The translations under genes were made by a program, and so were the position numbers. Of a DNA stretch of 64,000 bases, positions 43,266-51,548 are shown in pieces. Source of the DNA: Microcella alkaliphila (GTDB lineage: Bacteria > Actinomycetota > Actinomycetes > Actinomycetales > Microbacteriaceae); NCBI RefSeq assembly GCF_004216855.1, contig NZ_SGXT01000013.1:124001-188000 (forward strand), given 5' to 3'. Each line of letters begins with the position of its first letter. Position 1 is the stretch's first letter. Below the pieces are notes generated by a model that saw nothing but the letters and a program-made list of their open reading frames with translations, had not been told where the DNA came from and did no database searches.

Positions 43266-44473
43266 CCCTCTCGGGCGACGGATGCGCGAATCGCCTCGAT
43301 CGCGTTTCCCCAGTCGGCGACTACCACACCATTCAGGCCCTGCCACTGCGCGGCCCGCGCGAGCACGGGCGCAACCCGCTCGGCCATTGAGTCGGGGTCG
43401 ACCCCCTCCTCGGCCCAGGCCGACTGGACGCGGAGCACCCCGGCCTGACGGTCGCTCTTCAGATCGATGCGGCCGACGAGCGTCTCGTCAATGAGCACGG
43501 GCAGCGAGTAGTAGCCGAACTGCCGCTTCGGCGCGGGCGTGTAGATCTCGATGCGGTAGTGAAAGTCGAAGAGTCGCTCGGTGCGCGGCCGGAACCACAC
43601 CACGGGGTCGAAGGGCGATAGCAGCGCGGCCGTCTCGATCCGGCGGGGCACGCGCGTGCTCGCCCAGCGGTAGGCGGGTTCGGGACGCGAGCCGCGCATC
43701 CAGCCGTCGACCGTGACGGGCTCGACGAGACCGTCGTCGACGAGCGAACGCAGCGCGGCCTGCGTGGGCGCGATCTTCAGGCGGTGGTAGTCGGCGATGT
43801 CGGCCACCGTGCCGACGCCGAGGGCGCGCACGCTGCGGGCGACGAGCTCGCGCTCGGCCTCGGCACGTGGAACCGCGAGCTCGTGCAGCTCGGTGAGGCC
43901 GATATGCTCGGGCAGCGCGTACACCCGTGAGAAGCCGCGCCGACCGGCGCTCACCACGTCGCCGAAGGCGAAGAGGTACTCGAGGCCGAGCTTCACGTCG
44001 CTCCAACCCCACCACGGGCCGCGGCGCACCGCGGTGTCGTGCTCGACGTCACTGACCGTCATCGGCCCGTTCGCCGCGAGCTCGTCGAGCAGCCAGCGCA
44101 TCATCCGAGGGTTCTTGCTCACCCACCCGTCCCGCGCGTGGTACTTCTGGCGGAGCGCCTCGCGCTTCCACTGCCACAGCGGCCAGTCGTCGCGGCGAAT
44201 GAGCGCCGCTTCGTGCGCCCAGTACTCGAGGTAGCGGCCGCGGCGTGAGAACACCAGACGATCGAGCGCGCTCGTGTCGTAGGCGCCGAGGCGGGCGAAC
44301 AACGGGAGGTAGTGCGAGCGCGCGAAGACGTTCACGCTGTCGAGCTGCAGCACCTGCACACGGTCGACGGCGGAATTCAGCGTGCGCGCCGACACGGCCG
44401 ACGGCTGGGCTCGATCGAACCCCTGGGCTGCGAGCGCGAGGCGGCGCGCCTCGGCGCGGCTGAGCTGGTCCAC
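43262..44473 (-). CDS. YcaQ-like winged-helix DNA glycosylase family protein
   Basis: A 403-residue protein of the HTH_42/YcaQ (AlkX) family, which in E. coli unhooks DNA interstrand crosslinks. The N-terminal region shows ARRLALAAQGFDRAQP and VLQLDSVNVFARSHYLPLFARLG, followed by the conserved YWAHEAALI motif and YHARDGWVSKNPRMMRWLLDEL; winged-helix modules fill the middle, and the C-terminal SPFDPVVWFRPRTERLFDF block is typical. No signal peptide. It is divergent from the AI-2E family transporter gene. The glycosylase role is inferred from family. Confidence 0.88.
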   Translation of the reverse strand: MDQLSRAEARRLALAAQGFDRAQPSAVSARTLNSAVDRVQVLQLDSVNVFARSHYLPLFARLGAYDTSALDRLVFSRRGRYLEYWAHEAALIRRDDWPLWQWKREALRQKYHARDGWVSKNPRMMRWLLDELAANGPMTVSDVEHDTAVRRGPWWGWSDVKLGLEYLFAFGDVVSAGRRGFSRVYALPEHIGLTELHELAVPRAEAERELVARSVRALGVGTVADIADYHRLKIAPTQAALRSLVDDGLVEPVTVDGWMRGSRPEPAYRWASTRVPRRIETAALLSPFDPVVWFRPRTERLFDFHYRIEIYTPAPKRQFGYYSLPVLIDETLVGRIDLKSDRQAGVLRVQSAWAEEGVDPDSMAERVAPVLARAAQWQGLNGVVVADWGNAIEAIRASVAREG

Positions 44474-44568
44474 ACGGCAACGCTAGTGCCGACCCCGGAC
44501 GAGCGCGCATGCCCGGCAGGGCATGTGCGCGGCCACGAGCATCCCGAGCCTGCTCGTAGACTGGCCGA

Positions 44569-45750
44569 ATGTTCCGTCGGTTGCGAAGCCCTGAGACACC
44601 GGCGTTCAGCGCCGAGTCCACGGTCTCGCCGGGCATGCGCGTTGCGGCCGCGTGGTCGTGGCGCTTCCTCGTGGTCGCGGGTGCGATTGCGATCCTGATC
44701 TTCTTGGTGATCCAGCTGCGCCTGCTCATCATCCCGTTGCTGATCGGTGTGCTGCTCGCCGCGCTGCTGCAGCCATTCTCGAGCCTGTTGCAGCGCCGGC
44801 TGCGCTTTCCCAAGTGGCTCGCGGTCATCACCGCCATGCTCACGCTGCTCGGCACGGTCACCGGGTTGGTGTGGCTCGTCGTGTCCGAGATTCGAGCAGG
44901 GTATGCCTCGATCGAGGCGCGCGCGATCGAGCGCTACGACGAACTCATCGTGTGGGCAACCGACACCTTCGGCCTCAGCGAAAACACCATCAGCGACTGG
45001 ATCGCGAACGCGATCGACGAACTCGAGATCGACCCCGACTTCCTGCTCTCCGGCGCCCTGTCGGTCGGATCGACCGCCGCCGAGGTGGCGACCGGCGCGA
45101 TCCTCGCGCTCTTCGCCCTGCTGTTCTTCCTCATCGATGGCCCCCGCATTTGGCGGTTCATCGTGCGACTATTCCCGAAGCCGGCGCGGGTGCCGGTCGA
45201 CGGTGCCGGTAAGGCGGGCTGGCTGACGCTCAGCAACTTCGCGAAGGTGCAGATCTTCGTCGCCTTCGTGGACGCGGTCGGTATCGGCCTCGGCGCCCTG
45301 ATTCTGCAGTTGCCGCTTGCCCTGCCGATCGCGGTCGCCGTCTTCCTCGGAAGCTTTGTGCCGATCGTCGGCGCCGTCGTCACCGGGGCGCTCGCGGTCT
45401 TCATCGCGCTCGTCTACTACGACATCGTGATCGCCCTCATCATGCTCGCCATCGTGCTCCTCGTGCAGCAGGTCGAGTCGAATGTCCTGCAGCCGCTCGT
45501 GATGGGTCAGGCGGTCAAGGTTCACCCCCTCGCCGTCGTGCTCGCGGTCGCCGCCGGCGGCTTCCTCGCGGGAATACCGGGCATCCTGTTCGCGGTGCCC
45601 ATCGCGGCCGTGCTGAACGTGGTGGTCCGCTACCTGGCGAGCGGCGCCTGGCGCGAGCACCCTGACCCCGAACTGGCAGACATCTTGCCGCCTGAACCAG
45701 AGTCGCCTGCCAGTGATTCTGAACCCGCCGATAGGAAGGCCGACGAATGA
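44569..45750 (+). CDS. AI-2E family transporter
   Basis: A 393-residue membrane protein of the AI-2 exporter superfamily, some of whose members export small molecules or act in ion homeostasis. About seven to eight helices; hallmarks include LLIIPLLIGVLLAALLQPF near residue 60, a long hydrophilic region with amphipathic helices (~110-175), and GSFVPIVGAVVTGALAVFIAL with VQQVESNVLQPLVMGQAVKVHPLAV in the C-terminal half. The tail is acidic. Its stop overlaps the ilvA start by 4 bp (ATGA), so it may be linked with amino acid metabolism; the substrate is unknown. Confidence 0.91.
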   Translation: MFRRLRSPETPAFSAESTVSPGMRVAAAWSWRFLVVAGAIAILIFLVIQLRLLIIPLLIGVLLAALLQPFSSLLQRRLRFPKWLAVITAMLTLLGTVTGLVWLVVSEIRAGYASIEARAIERYDELIVWATDTFGLSENTISDWIANAIDELEIDPDFLLSGALSVGSTAAEVATGAILALFALLFFLIDGPRIWRFIVRLFPKPARVPVDGAGKAGWLTLSNFAKVQIFVAFVDAVGIGLGALILQLPLALPIAVAVFLGSFVPIVGAVVTGALAVFIALVYYDIVIALIMLAIVLLVQQVESNVLQPLVMGQAVKVHPLAVVLAVAAGGFLAGIPGILFAVPIAAVLNVVVRYLASGAWREHPDPELADILPPEPESPASDSEPADRKADE

Positions 45751-46988
45751 CGCACGAGCTCACGATCGCCGGCCCCACGCTCGAGGAGGTCGAGCGGGCG
45801 CGCACCACTCTGAATGGCGTGGTCGACGTGACGCCGATGGAGTCATCGCACTATCTGAGCCGCGTGCTCGGGCAGCCAGTCTTCATGAAGTGCGAGAACC
45901 TGCAGCGCACCGGCTCGTACAAGATCCGTGGCGCGTACAACCGCATCTCGTCGCTGAGCGACGACGAGAAGGCGCGTGGCGTGGTCGCCGCGTCGGCCGG
46001 TAACCACGCCCAAGGCGTGGCGTTCGCCGCGCGCGAGCTTGGCATCCCAGCCACCATCTTCATGCCCATCGGCGTCGCCCTGCCGAAGCTCGCCGCCACG
46101 CGCGACTACGGCGCCGACGTCGTGTTGCGCGGGCACACCGTTGCGGAACCGCTCAAGGCCGCCGCTGAGCACGCGGAGCGCACCGGTGCCGTCTACATCC
46201 CGCCGTTCGATCATCCCGATGTCGTCGCCGGTCAGGGCACGCTCGGGCTCGAGGTGCTCGATCAGGTGCCCGACCTCGCGACCGTGGTTGTTCCCATTGG
46301 CGGGGGAGGGCTCATCTCGGGCATGGCTTCGGTCCTGAAGCAGCGGGCCGCCGCGCTCGGCCGAGAGATTCGCGTCATCGGAGTGCAGGCGGTCAACGCC
46401 GCCGCATACCCCGTCTCGCTCGCCGCGGGCGCTCCGACCGAAATCACGATCAGCCCGACCATCGCCGACGGGATCGCGGTCTCGAAGCCCGGCAAGCTGA
46501 ACTTCGCGATCATCAAGGACACCGTCGACGATGTCGTCACCGTCGATGATGACGACATCGCGCGCGCCATGCTCGTGCTGCTCGAGCGCGCCAAGCTCGT
46601 CGTCGAGCCGGCCGGTGCCGTCGGTGTCGCGGCGATCCTCACTGGCAAGGTTCGGGCGACCGGGCCCACCGTCGTGATGCTGTCCGGCGGCAACATCGAC
46701 CCACTCATCATGGAGCGCGTGATTAGCCACGGACTGGCGGCCAGCGAGCGTTACCTGAAGTTGCGCATCCCGCTGCCCGACCGGCCAGGGCAGCTCGCGC
46801 GCACGAGCGAAATCGTCGCGGCGCAGAACGCCAACGTCGTCGAGGTGCTGCACACCCGCCACGGCACCGGGCTCGCGATCAGCCAGGTCGAACTTGAACT
46901 GCACATCGAAACCCGCGGCCCCGAGCACGCCGAACAGGTGCTGGGCGCGCTCAGGGCCGAGGGTTATGAACCGCGCGTCGACTTTTAA
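45747..46988 (+). CDS. ilvA: Threonine ammonia-lyase
   Basis: A 413-residue PLP enzyme that deaminates threonine to 2-oxobutanoate, the first step of isoleucine synthesis. The PLP lysine is in RTGSYKIRGAYNR (~residues 53-65); the phosphate-binding loop is PIGGGGLISG; SAGNHAQGVAFAARELG and MPIGVALPK follow the lysine. The C-terminal ~85 residues (LKLRIPLPDRPGQLARTSEI) are a single ACT-like domain, the short, TdcB/catabolic-like length. Its last ~27 bp and terminator hairpin are repeated downstream, in the gap to greA. Confidence 0.94.
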   Translation: MTHELTIAGPTLEEVERARTTLNGVVDVTPMESSHYLSRVLGQPVFMKCENLQRTGSYKIRGAYNRISSLSDDEKARGVVAASAGNHAQGVAFAARELGIPATIFMPIGVALPKLAATRDYGADVVLRGHTVAEPLKAAAEHAERTGAVYIPPFDHPDVVAGQGTLGLEVLDQVPDLATVVVPIGGGGLISGMASVLKQRAAALGREIRVIGVQAVNAAAYPVSLAAGAPTEITISPTIADGIAVSKPGKLNFAIIKDTVDDVVTVDDDDIARAMLVLLERAKLVVEPAGAVGVAAILTGKVRATGPTVVMLSGGNIDPLIMERVISHGLAASERYLKLRIPLPDRPGQLARTSEIVAAQNANVVEVLHTRHGTGLAISQVELELHIETRGPEHAEQVLGALRAEGYEPRVDF

Positions 46989-47155
46989 CGCACGCGCGAA
47001 ACGCTGATTCGCGTTTGGGTAGCGATGCGGGGTGAGTTTCTCGCACACGCGAAACGCTGATTCGCGTTTCGGGATATGAACCGCGCGTCGACTTTTAGCG
47101 CACACGCGAAACGCTGATTCGCGTTTCGGGTTATGAACCGCGCGTCGACTTTTAG
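46961..47155. repeat. Repeated ilvA 3' end plus hairpin, 57-bp period
   Basis: The last 27 bp of ilvA (from 46961 with stop TAA) reappear at 47071 and 47128, exactly 57 bp apart, nearly unchanged. A hairpin CGAAACGC-TGATTC-GCGTTTCG (8-bp stem, 6-nt loop) follows or precedes each: 46997-47018 (last pair broken), 47050-47071 and 47107-47128. The final copy supplies the greA stop codon (47152-47154). Each hairpin may act as a bidirectional terminator between the convergent genes. Confidence 0.9.
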
Positions 47156-47646
47156 GGCGCGTAGGTCTCGACCTCGACGATCGTGACCTCGATGCTCTTT
47201 CCGTTCGGCGCCTCGTAGCTCACCGTGTCGCCGACTTTGGCGCCGTTGATCGCCTGGCCCAACGGGCTCGCCTCACTGAACACATCGAGGTCGCTGCCGT
47301 CGGCGAGAATCTCGCGGCTGCCGAGCAGGAACTTTTCGTCGTCGCCGAGAATCGTCGCCGTGATCACCGTGCCGGGACGGACGACACCGTCTGCTTCGGG
47401 GGCGTCGCCGACGGATGCGTTCTTGAGCAGTTCGGTCAGCGTGCGGATGCGCGCCTCGATCTTGCCCTGCTCGTCTTTCGCAGCGTGGTAGCCGCCGTTC
47501 TCCTTGAGGTCGCCCTCGTCGCGCGCCGCCTCGATGCGCTTGGCGATCTCGGCGCGGCCCGTCGTCGACAGGTGCTCGAGCTCGGACTGCAGCCGGTCGT
47601 ACGCGTCCTGGGTGAGCCACTGGGTGGTGCCACTGGTGTCGCTCAT
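47152..47646 (-). CDS. greA: Transcription elongation factor GreA
   Basis: A 164-residue cleavage factor that rescues backtracked RNA polymerase. The N-terminal coiled coil (TQDAYDRLQSELEHLSTTGR...) carries the acidic tip, and the C-terminal FKBP-like domain has VRPGTVITATILGDDEKFLLGSRE (shown here as GTVITATILGDDEKFLLGS) and ASPLGQAINGAKVGDTV. ATG start behind AGGAGG. The 135-residue protein at 13241 is a divergent paralogue. The stop codon lies in the last copy of the ilvA 3'-end repeat. Confidence 0.95.
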   Translation of the reverse strand: MSDTSGTTQWLTQDAYDRLQSELEHLSTTGRAEIAKRIEAARDEGDLKENGGYHAAKDEQGKIEARIRTLTELLKNASVGDAPEADGVVRPGTVITATILGDDEKFLLGSREILADGSDLDVFSEASPLGQAINGAKVGDTVSYEAPNGKSIEVTIVEVETYAP

Positions 47647-47669
47647 GAAGTGCCTCCTGATGCAAAACA

Positions 47670-47695
47670 GAACCGGCCGCTGACGCGGCCGGTTC
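47670..47695 (-). terminator. Intrinsic terminator of the DUF4307 gene
   Basis: GAACCGGCCGC (47670-47680) pairs with GCGGCCGGTTC (47685-47695), an 11-bp perfect stem with a TGAC loop. On the minus strand it is followed by TGTTTTG, a short U-tract, so it should end the DUF4307 transcript before greA. Confidence 0.8.
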
Positions 47696-47715
47696 CGAGA
47701 TCGATTCGGGAAAGA

Positions 47716-48117
47716 CTACGGGAGCCAGCAACCGTACGGCAAACCCGTCACAGCCTGCTCCGAGGTGCGCAGCGTTTCGGTGAAAGTGCGGGTGCGCTGG
47801 TCGGAGGCGCCAAGGTCGAGCACCCGCCACCCCACGATGCCGAAGTTCTCATTGAGGGCTTGGACGGCGCAGGAGACGTCGGTGCCCGGGTCGACCGAGA
47901 CTTCCCACGCAACCGTGATGCTCGTCTCCGTCACCTCGGCGAAGCCGAGTTCGCGCACCTCGAGGGTGGCGTTCGTGCCCGAGAGGCCGCCCCAGACAAC
48001 CCACGACCCGAAGACGAGCGTGAAGATGATGCCGCCGATGATCAGGATGCGCCGGGTGCGTCGGTCCTCGTTGGGGCTGCGGCCGTAGCGCTCATCGAGG
48101 CGCTGCTGCACGGTCAT
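47716..48117 (-). CDS. DUF4307 family membrane protein
   Basis: A 133-residue actinobacterial protein. The N-terminal motif MTVQQRLDERYGRSPNEDRR is characteristic of the family; one membrane helix (~24-46, ILIIGGIIFTLVFGSWVVW) then an external domain with a pair of Cys (SCAVQAL and YGCWLP) probably joined by a disulfide. The function is unknown. The ATG selected matches the family start; the frame extends upstream without support. In actinobacteria this gene often neighbours greA and ilvA, as here. Confidence 0.87.
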   Translation of the reverse strand: MTVQQRLDERYGRSPNEDRRTRRILIIGGIIFTLVFGSWVVWGGLSGTNATLEVRELGFAEVTETSITVAWEVSVDPGTDVSCAVQALNENFGIVGWRVLDLGASDQRTRTFTETLRTSEQAVTGLPYGCWLP

Positions 48118-48263
48118 GGGGTTCGCTGTGCCCTCTCGGTGTTCGCTCTGGCGCGGGGGATACGCTGGGTGTTCCCAGGGTAGGGGCCGATCCTGTGCGG
48201 CCCCTCCCGGCCGGCGCGCGATCGACGCGCCGATCCCGTTGTCTGTCAAGGAGCGCATCCGCC

Positions 48264-48593
48264 GTGTTCTGGTCCGTTATCTCCCGACTGCCTGAGGGCC
48301 TCGGGCCGAACCCCATCGACGACCCGCTCATCCCGCCGTTCCAGGGTGACCCGAACACGGTCACACCCGGGGTTGCCGGGTTCTTTGCGATCTTCTTCGT
48401 CGCCGTCGCGTCGATCTTCATCATCGTCGACATGTCGCGGCGCATCCGCCGGGTGCGTTACCGCGGCGAGGTGCGCGAGCGGCTCGAGGCCGAGCGGCTC
48501 GCCGCTGAGCAGGCAGAGGCAGGCGAGCTCGCGCCCGATGTGACCCCCGCCGACTCAGCCGGCGTTGAACGGCGGGTTGATCGCGACGAGTAG
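48264..48593 (+). CDS. Hypothetical single-pass membrane protein, 109 aa
   Basis: A short N-terminal segment (FWSVISRLPEGLGPNPIDDP), a membrane helix at ~39-58 (AGFFAIFFVAVASIFIIVDM), a strongly basic stop-transfer (SRRIRRVRYRGEVRERLEAE) and a Glu/Ala/Asp-rich tail. GTG start with AAGGAG at 48248-48253. The family is not recognised. It is divergent from the DUF4307 gene, and its last 39 bp overlap the 3' end of trhA. No functional clue beyond membrane location with the C-terminus inside. Confidence 0.75.
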   Translation: MFWSVISRLPEGLGPNPIDDPLIPPFQGDPNTVTPGVAGFFAIFFVAVASIFIIVDMSRRIRRVRYRGEVRERLEAERLAAEQAEAGELAPDVTPADSAGVERRVDRDE

Positions 48594-49328
48594 CGTCGCG
48601 GTCCAGTGGCAGAGGAACGCCACGACGGTGAGCGCGTGGAAGATCTCGTGGAAGCCGAACACGCCCGGAATCGGGTTGGGCTTCTTCATTCCGTAGATGA
48701 TCGCGCCGGCGGTGTATGCGAGGCCACCGGCGACGATCAGCACCATCATCGCCACGTTCGCGGCGACGAGGTCGCCGATGTAAAGCACAGCGGCCCAGCC
48801 GAGCAGCAGGTACAGCGGAACGTAGACCCAGCGCGGAGCGGTGATCCAGAACACGCGGAATCCGATTCCGAGCAGCGCCCCCGACCAGACGAGTACGAGC
48901 AGAATGAGCCCCTTGTCGAGGGGGAGCGCGAGCAGCGAGAGGGGCGTGTACGTTCCGGCGATCAGCAGGAAGATGTTCGCGTGGTCGAGCCGCTTCAGCA
49001 GCACCCGCATGCGGTCGCTCCAGGTGAAGCGGTGGTACGTCGCCGAGATACCGAACAGCAGCAGTGAGCTCAAGACGAAGACCGCGCTCGACCAGCGGGC
49101 CATCGGGCCGTCACCGAGAGCCACGAGCACGAGCCCGAGGACGACGGCGAGCGGAAAAGTGCCGGCGTGGATCCAGCCCCGCCAGGTCGGCTTCTTCTCG
49201 CCCGCGCGATAGTCGATCGAGTCGTCCAGGAGGGGAATATTCGGGATGTTCGCTCCCGGCTCGCGCTCGACGGATTCGGGCGTGGAGTTGTCGCGGTCCG
49301 TGGACGGACCCTGCGGGGTGGCGGTCAT
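48555..49328 (-). CDS. PAQR-family membrane protein TrhA (hemolysin III type)
   Basis: A 257-residue seven-helix membrane protein of the hemolysin III/TrhA group, linked to membrane energetics and homeostasis. Conserved metal-site motifs: ISATYHRFTWSD in TM2, and the late GFHEIFHALTVVAFLCHW block with the two His residues; FLLIAGTYTPLSLLAL is the family signature in TM3. The N-terminal ~50 residues are hydrophilic. It overlaps the small membrane protein gene by 39 bp and is divergent from uppS. Confidence 0.92.
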   Translation of the reverse strand: MTATPQGPSTDRDNSTPESVEREPGANIPNIPLLDDSIDYRAGEKKPTWRGWIHAGTFPLAVVLGLVLVALGDGPMARWSSAVFVLSSLLLFGISATYHRFTWSDRMRVLLKRLDHANIFLLIAGTYTPLSLLALPLDKGLILLVLVWSGALLGIGFRVFWITAPRWVYVPLYLLLGWAAVLYIGDLVAANVAMMVLIVAGGLAYTAGAIIYGMKKPNPIPGVFGFHEIFHALTVVAFLCHWTATLLVAINPPFNAG

Positions 49329-49414
49329 ACGTTGATGCTACGTCGCGCGGATGTGTGCCCCCGGTCCGCTTGGACGACCGCCACAACGCGTGCGCCGTGG
49401 ACTACCGTAGTGCT

Positions 49415-50197
49415 GTGCGTTCGACGCGAACTCTCGCGGGGCGCGGGCCCCTCTACCGCCTCTACATGGGTCGGCTGCGCCGTCAGCTGGCGGGTACGAC
49501 GCACCCGCATCACGTGGCGATGATCATCGACGGTAACCGCCGCTGGGCGCGCCAGTGGGGCGGCAGCACCGAGCACGGCCATCGAGCGGGCGCCGTCAAG
49601 GTGCGCGAGTTTCTCGAGTGGTGCGACGACGCGGACATCAAGGTCGTCACCCTCTATCTGCTCTCGGCCGACAACCTGTCGGGCCGCGACAGCGACGAGC
49701 TGGCCGCGTTGACCCAGATCATCGCCGAACTGGCCGACGAGCTGTCGGGCGTGCGCGACTGGCGGGTTCACCACGTGGGCAGCCGCGACGGCTTGCCGGC
49801 GGAGCTGTGCGCGGCGCTCGAGCGCGCCTCGAAGGCGACGGAACAGCATCCCGGTCTGCATGTGAACCTCGCGGTCGGGTACGGCGGTCGCCGCGAGATC
49901 GTCGAGGCGGTGCGGCGCATCATTCAGGGGCACTCAGCGGGCGGGGGGTCCCTCGACGACCTGGCGGAGAAGGTCACCCCCGACCACATCGCCGAGCACC
50001 TGTACACGGGCGGGCAACCGGACCCCGACCTCGTGATCCGCACCTCCGGTGAACAGCGCCTCAGCGACTTCATGCTGTGGCAGAGCGCGCACAGCGAGTT
50101 CTACTTCGTCGAGGCCCTCGGGCCCGATCTGCGCGAGGTCGACTTCCTGCGAGCGCTGCGCGACTTTTCGAGGCGCCAGCGGCGCTTCGGGCAGTGA
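49415..50197 (+). CDS. uppS: Isoprenyl transferase (undecaprenyl/decaprenyl diphosphate synthase type)
   Basis: A 260-residue cis-prenyltransferase making the polyprenyl carrier for cell-wall synthesis. The catalytic loop is VAMIIDGNRRWARQWG (residues ~29-44) with the Asp of IDGN, then GHRAGAVKVREFLEWC, TLYLLSADNLSGR (Ser/Asn), and the C-terminal DLVIRTSGEQRLSDFMLWQSAHSEFYF block (shown here as RTSGEQRLSDFMLWQ). GTG chosen at the start of VRSTRTLAGRGPLYRLY. In a window with ispE and ispH, it uses the isoprenoids they make. Confidence 0.95.
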   Translation: MRSTRTLAGRGPLYRLYMGRLRRQLAGTTHPHHVAMIIDGNRRWARQWGGSTEHGHRAGAVKVREFLEWCDDADIKVVTLYLLSADNLSGRDSDELAALTQIIAELADELSGVRDWRVHHVGSRDGLPAELCAALERASKATEQHPGLHVNLAVGYGGRREIVEAVRRIIQGHSAGGGSLDDLAEKVTPDHIAEHLYTGGQPDPDLVIRTSGEQRLSDFMLWQSAHSEFYFVEALGPDLREVDFLRALRDFSRRQRRFGQ

Positions 50198-50244
50198 CGA
50201 GCACACGAGACGTCTGACCGCACACCCCAACGAAAGGCGACACG

Positions 50245-51375
50245 ATGCCGACGCTCGACGAGTACGCTGCCGAGTTCACCGACGAACCCGGCTACCTCGA
50301 CTTCGCCACGGTGGCTCCGATCGGCGAGGCAGCCATGGGGGAGGAGCGGGCGCAGTCCCTGCTGTTGTCGAACGCCCGCTTCGGCTCGCTGACGGCGATC
50401 GTCGACCAGGAAGACCGGGTGGATGCGGCCATCGCCGCCCTGCTCGACATCGAACCCGAACAGGTTGTCTTCCAGCCGTCGACCTCCCAGGCGCTCATGC
50501 ACGTCGCGTTCGGGCTCACCGGTGGCATCGCCCTGTCGACGAGCGAGCACCCGGCGACCTCGTACGCGGTCGCTCGGGCCTCCGACGCGCTGGGTGTGCT
50601 GCAGGCCACCCGCTTCACCCCCGACCACGAGCGGGTGACCCCTGCATCGATCGCGGATGCCCTCACCGGCTCCATCGCGGCGGTCGCGGTCAGCGCCGTC
50701 GACGACCGAACGGGGCACCTCGTTGACCTCGACGGCATCCGCCAGGTCATTGGCGACCGGCTTCTCATCGTCGATGCGAGCCAGGCGCTCGGTGTCGTCG
50801 ATGCGCCGTGGCAGGTGGCAGACGTTGTCGTCGGCACAGGGCGCACGTGGCTCCGGGCCGGCTATGGTACCGGCTTTCTCGCGCTCAGCGACCGAGCTGC
50901 CGAACAGCTCGTGCCGGTGTGGTCTGGCTGGCTGGCGGCGGCGGGCGGCCACGGCGAAGACCGCACCGATCAGGTCTCGCCCCCGGTGAGCGGGGCGCGC
51001 GCGTACCGGGTCGGATACGCCGACCCCACGGCCCAGGCGCGTTTGGCGGGCGCTGCGGAGGAGGTCGCCCTGGTCGGCGTCGGGGCGATCCGCGAGCGGG
51101 TGCTTGCGACGTGTGCTCAGATCATCGAGTTGGCCGACTTTGCCGGCCTTGGCGTGCTGTCGCCGCGCGACGACGCCGAGCGTGCGGGCATCGTCGTCAT
51201 CCAGCCTCCGCGCGGCGCGATCACGGCGCTCACCGCGGCCCTGCATAACCACGGCATCACCGCCGCGACGATCGGTGGGGCGGTGCGCCTGTCAGCCCAC
51301 GTGTCGACGCGCGATGACACGCTCGACCTCCTGCGCCTCGCCTGTGCCGAGTTTCAGAACATGACGGTCGCGTGA
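50245..51375 (+). CDS. Class V aminotransferase-fold protein lacking the PLP lysine
   Basis: A 376-residue protein with the class V fold: ARFGSLTAIVDQEDRVDAAIAALL, FQPSTSQALMHVAFG, LIVDASQALGVVDAPWQVADVVVGTG and RAGYGTGFLALSDR. At the site where relatives have the PLP-binding lysine (G-Y-K-W-L), this protein reads G-R-T-W-L with T201, and the whole sequence contains no lysine. It therefore cannot form an internal aldimine and is probably a pseudoenzyme or a non-PLP protein. It is 47 bp downstream of uppS. Starts with ATG after GAAAGGCGA. Confidence 0.83.
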   Translation: MPTLDEYAAEFTDEPGYLDFATVAPIGEAAMGEERAQSLLLSNARFGSLTAIVDQEDRVDAAIAALLDIEPEQVVFQPSTSQALMHVAFGLTGGIALSTSEHPATSYAVARASDALGVLQATRFTPDHERVTPASIADALTGSIAAVAVSAVDDRTGHLVDLDGIRQVIGDRLLIVDASQALGVVDAPWQVADVVVGTGRTWLRAGYGTGFLALSDRAAEQLVPVWSGWLAAAGGHGEDRTDQVSPPVSGARAYRVGYADPTAQARLAGAAEEVALVGVGAIRERVLATCAQIIELADFAGLGVLSPRDDAERAGIVVIQPPRGAITALTAALHNHGITAATIGGAVRLSAHVSTRDDTLDLLRLACAEFQNMTVA

Positions 51376-51548
51376 ACGCGCGGGTGTTCTCGCGTGTCGT
51401 TCCCGCGCATCCCTCGCGTCGGGCGTAGCGTCAGCGGCATCGGGCACCGCGCCCGATCGAGACGGCCGGACGCTCGTCTCGCGAGCCCCCGGCCGACCTC
51501 GTAGAACTGGTTCCGGGTGCGCCGGAGGTGCCCCGGGGATGGAGCACC

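Noticed and set aside
51376-51548. PhoAT-type antitoxin gene upstream of PIN-PhoH
   Set aside because: The 173-bp gap has no frame with a plausible start and composition.
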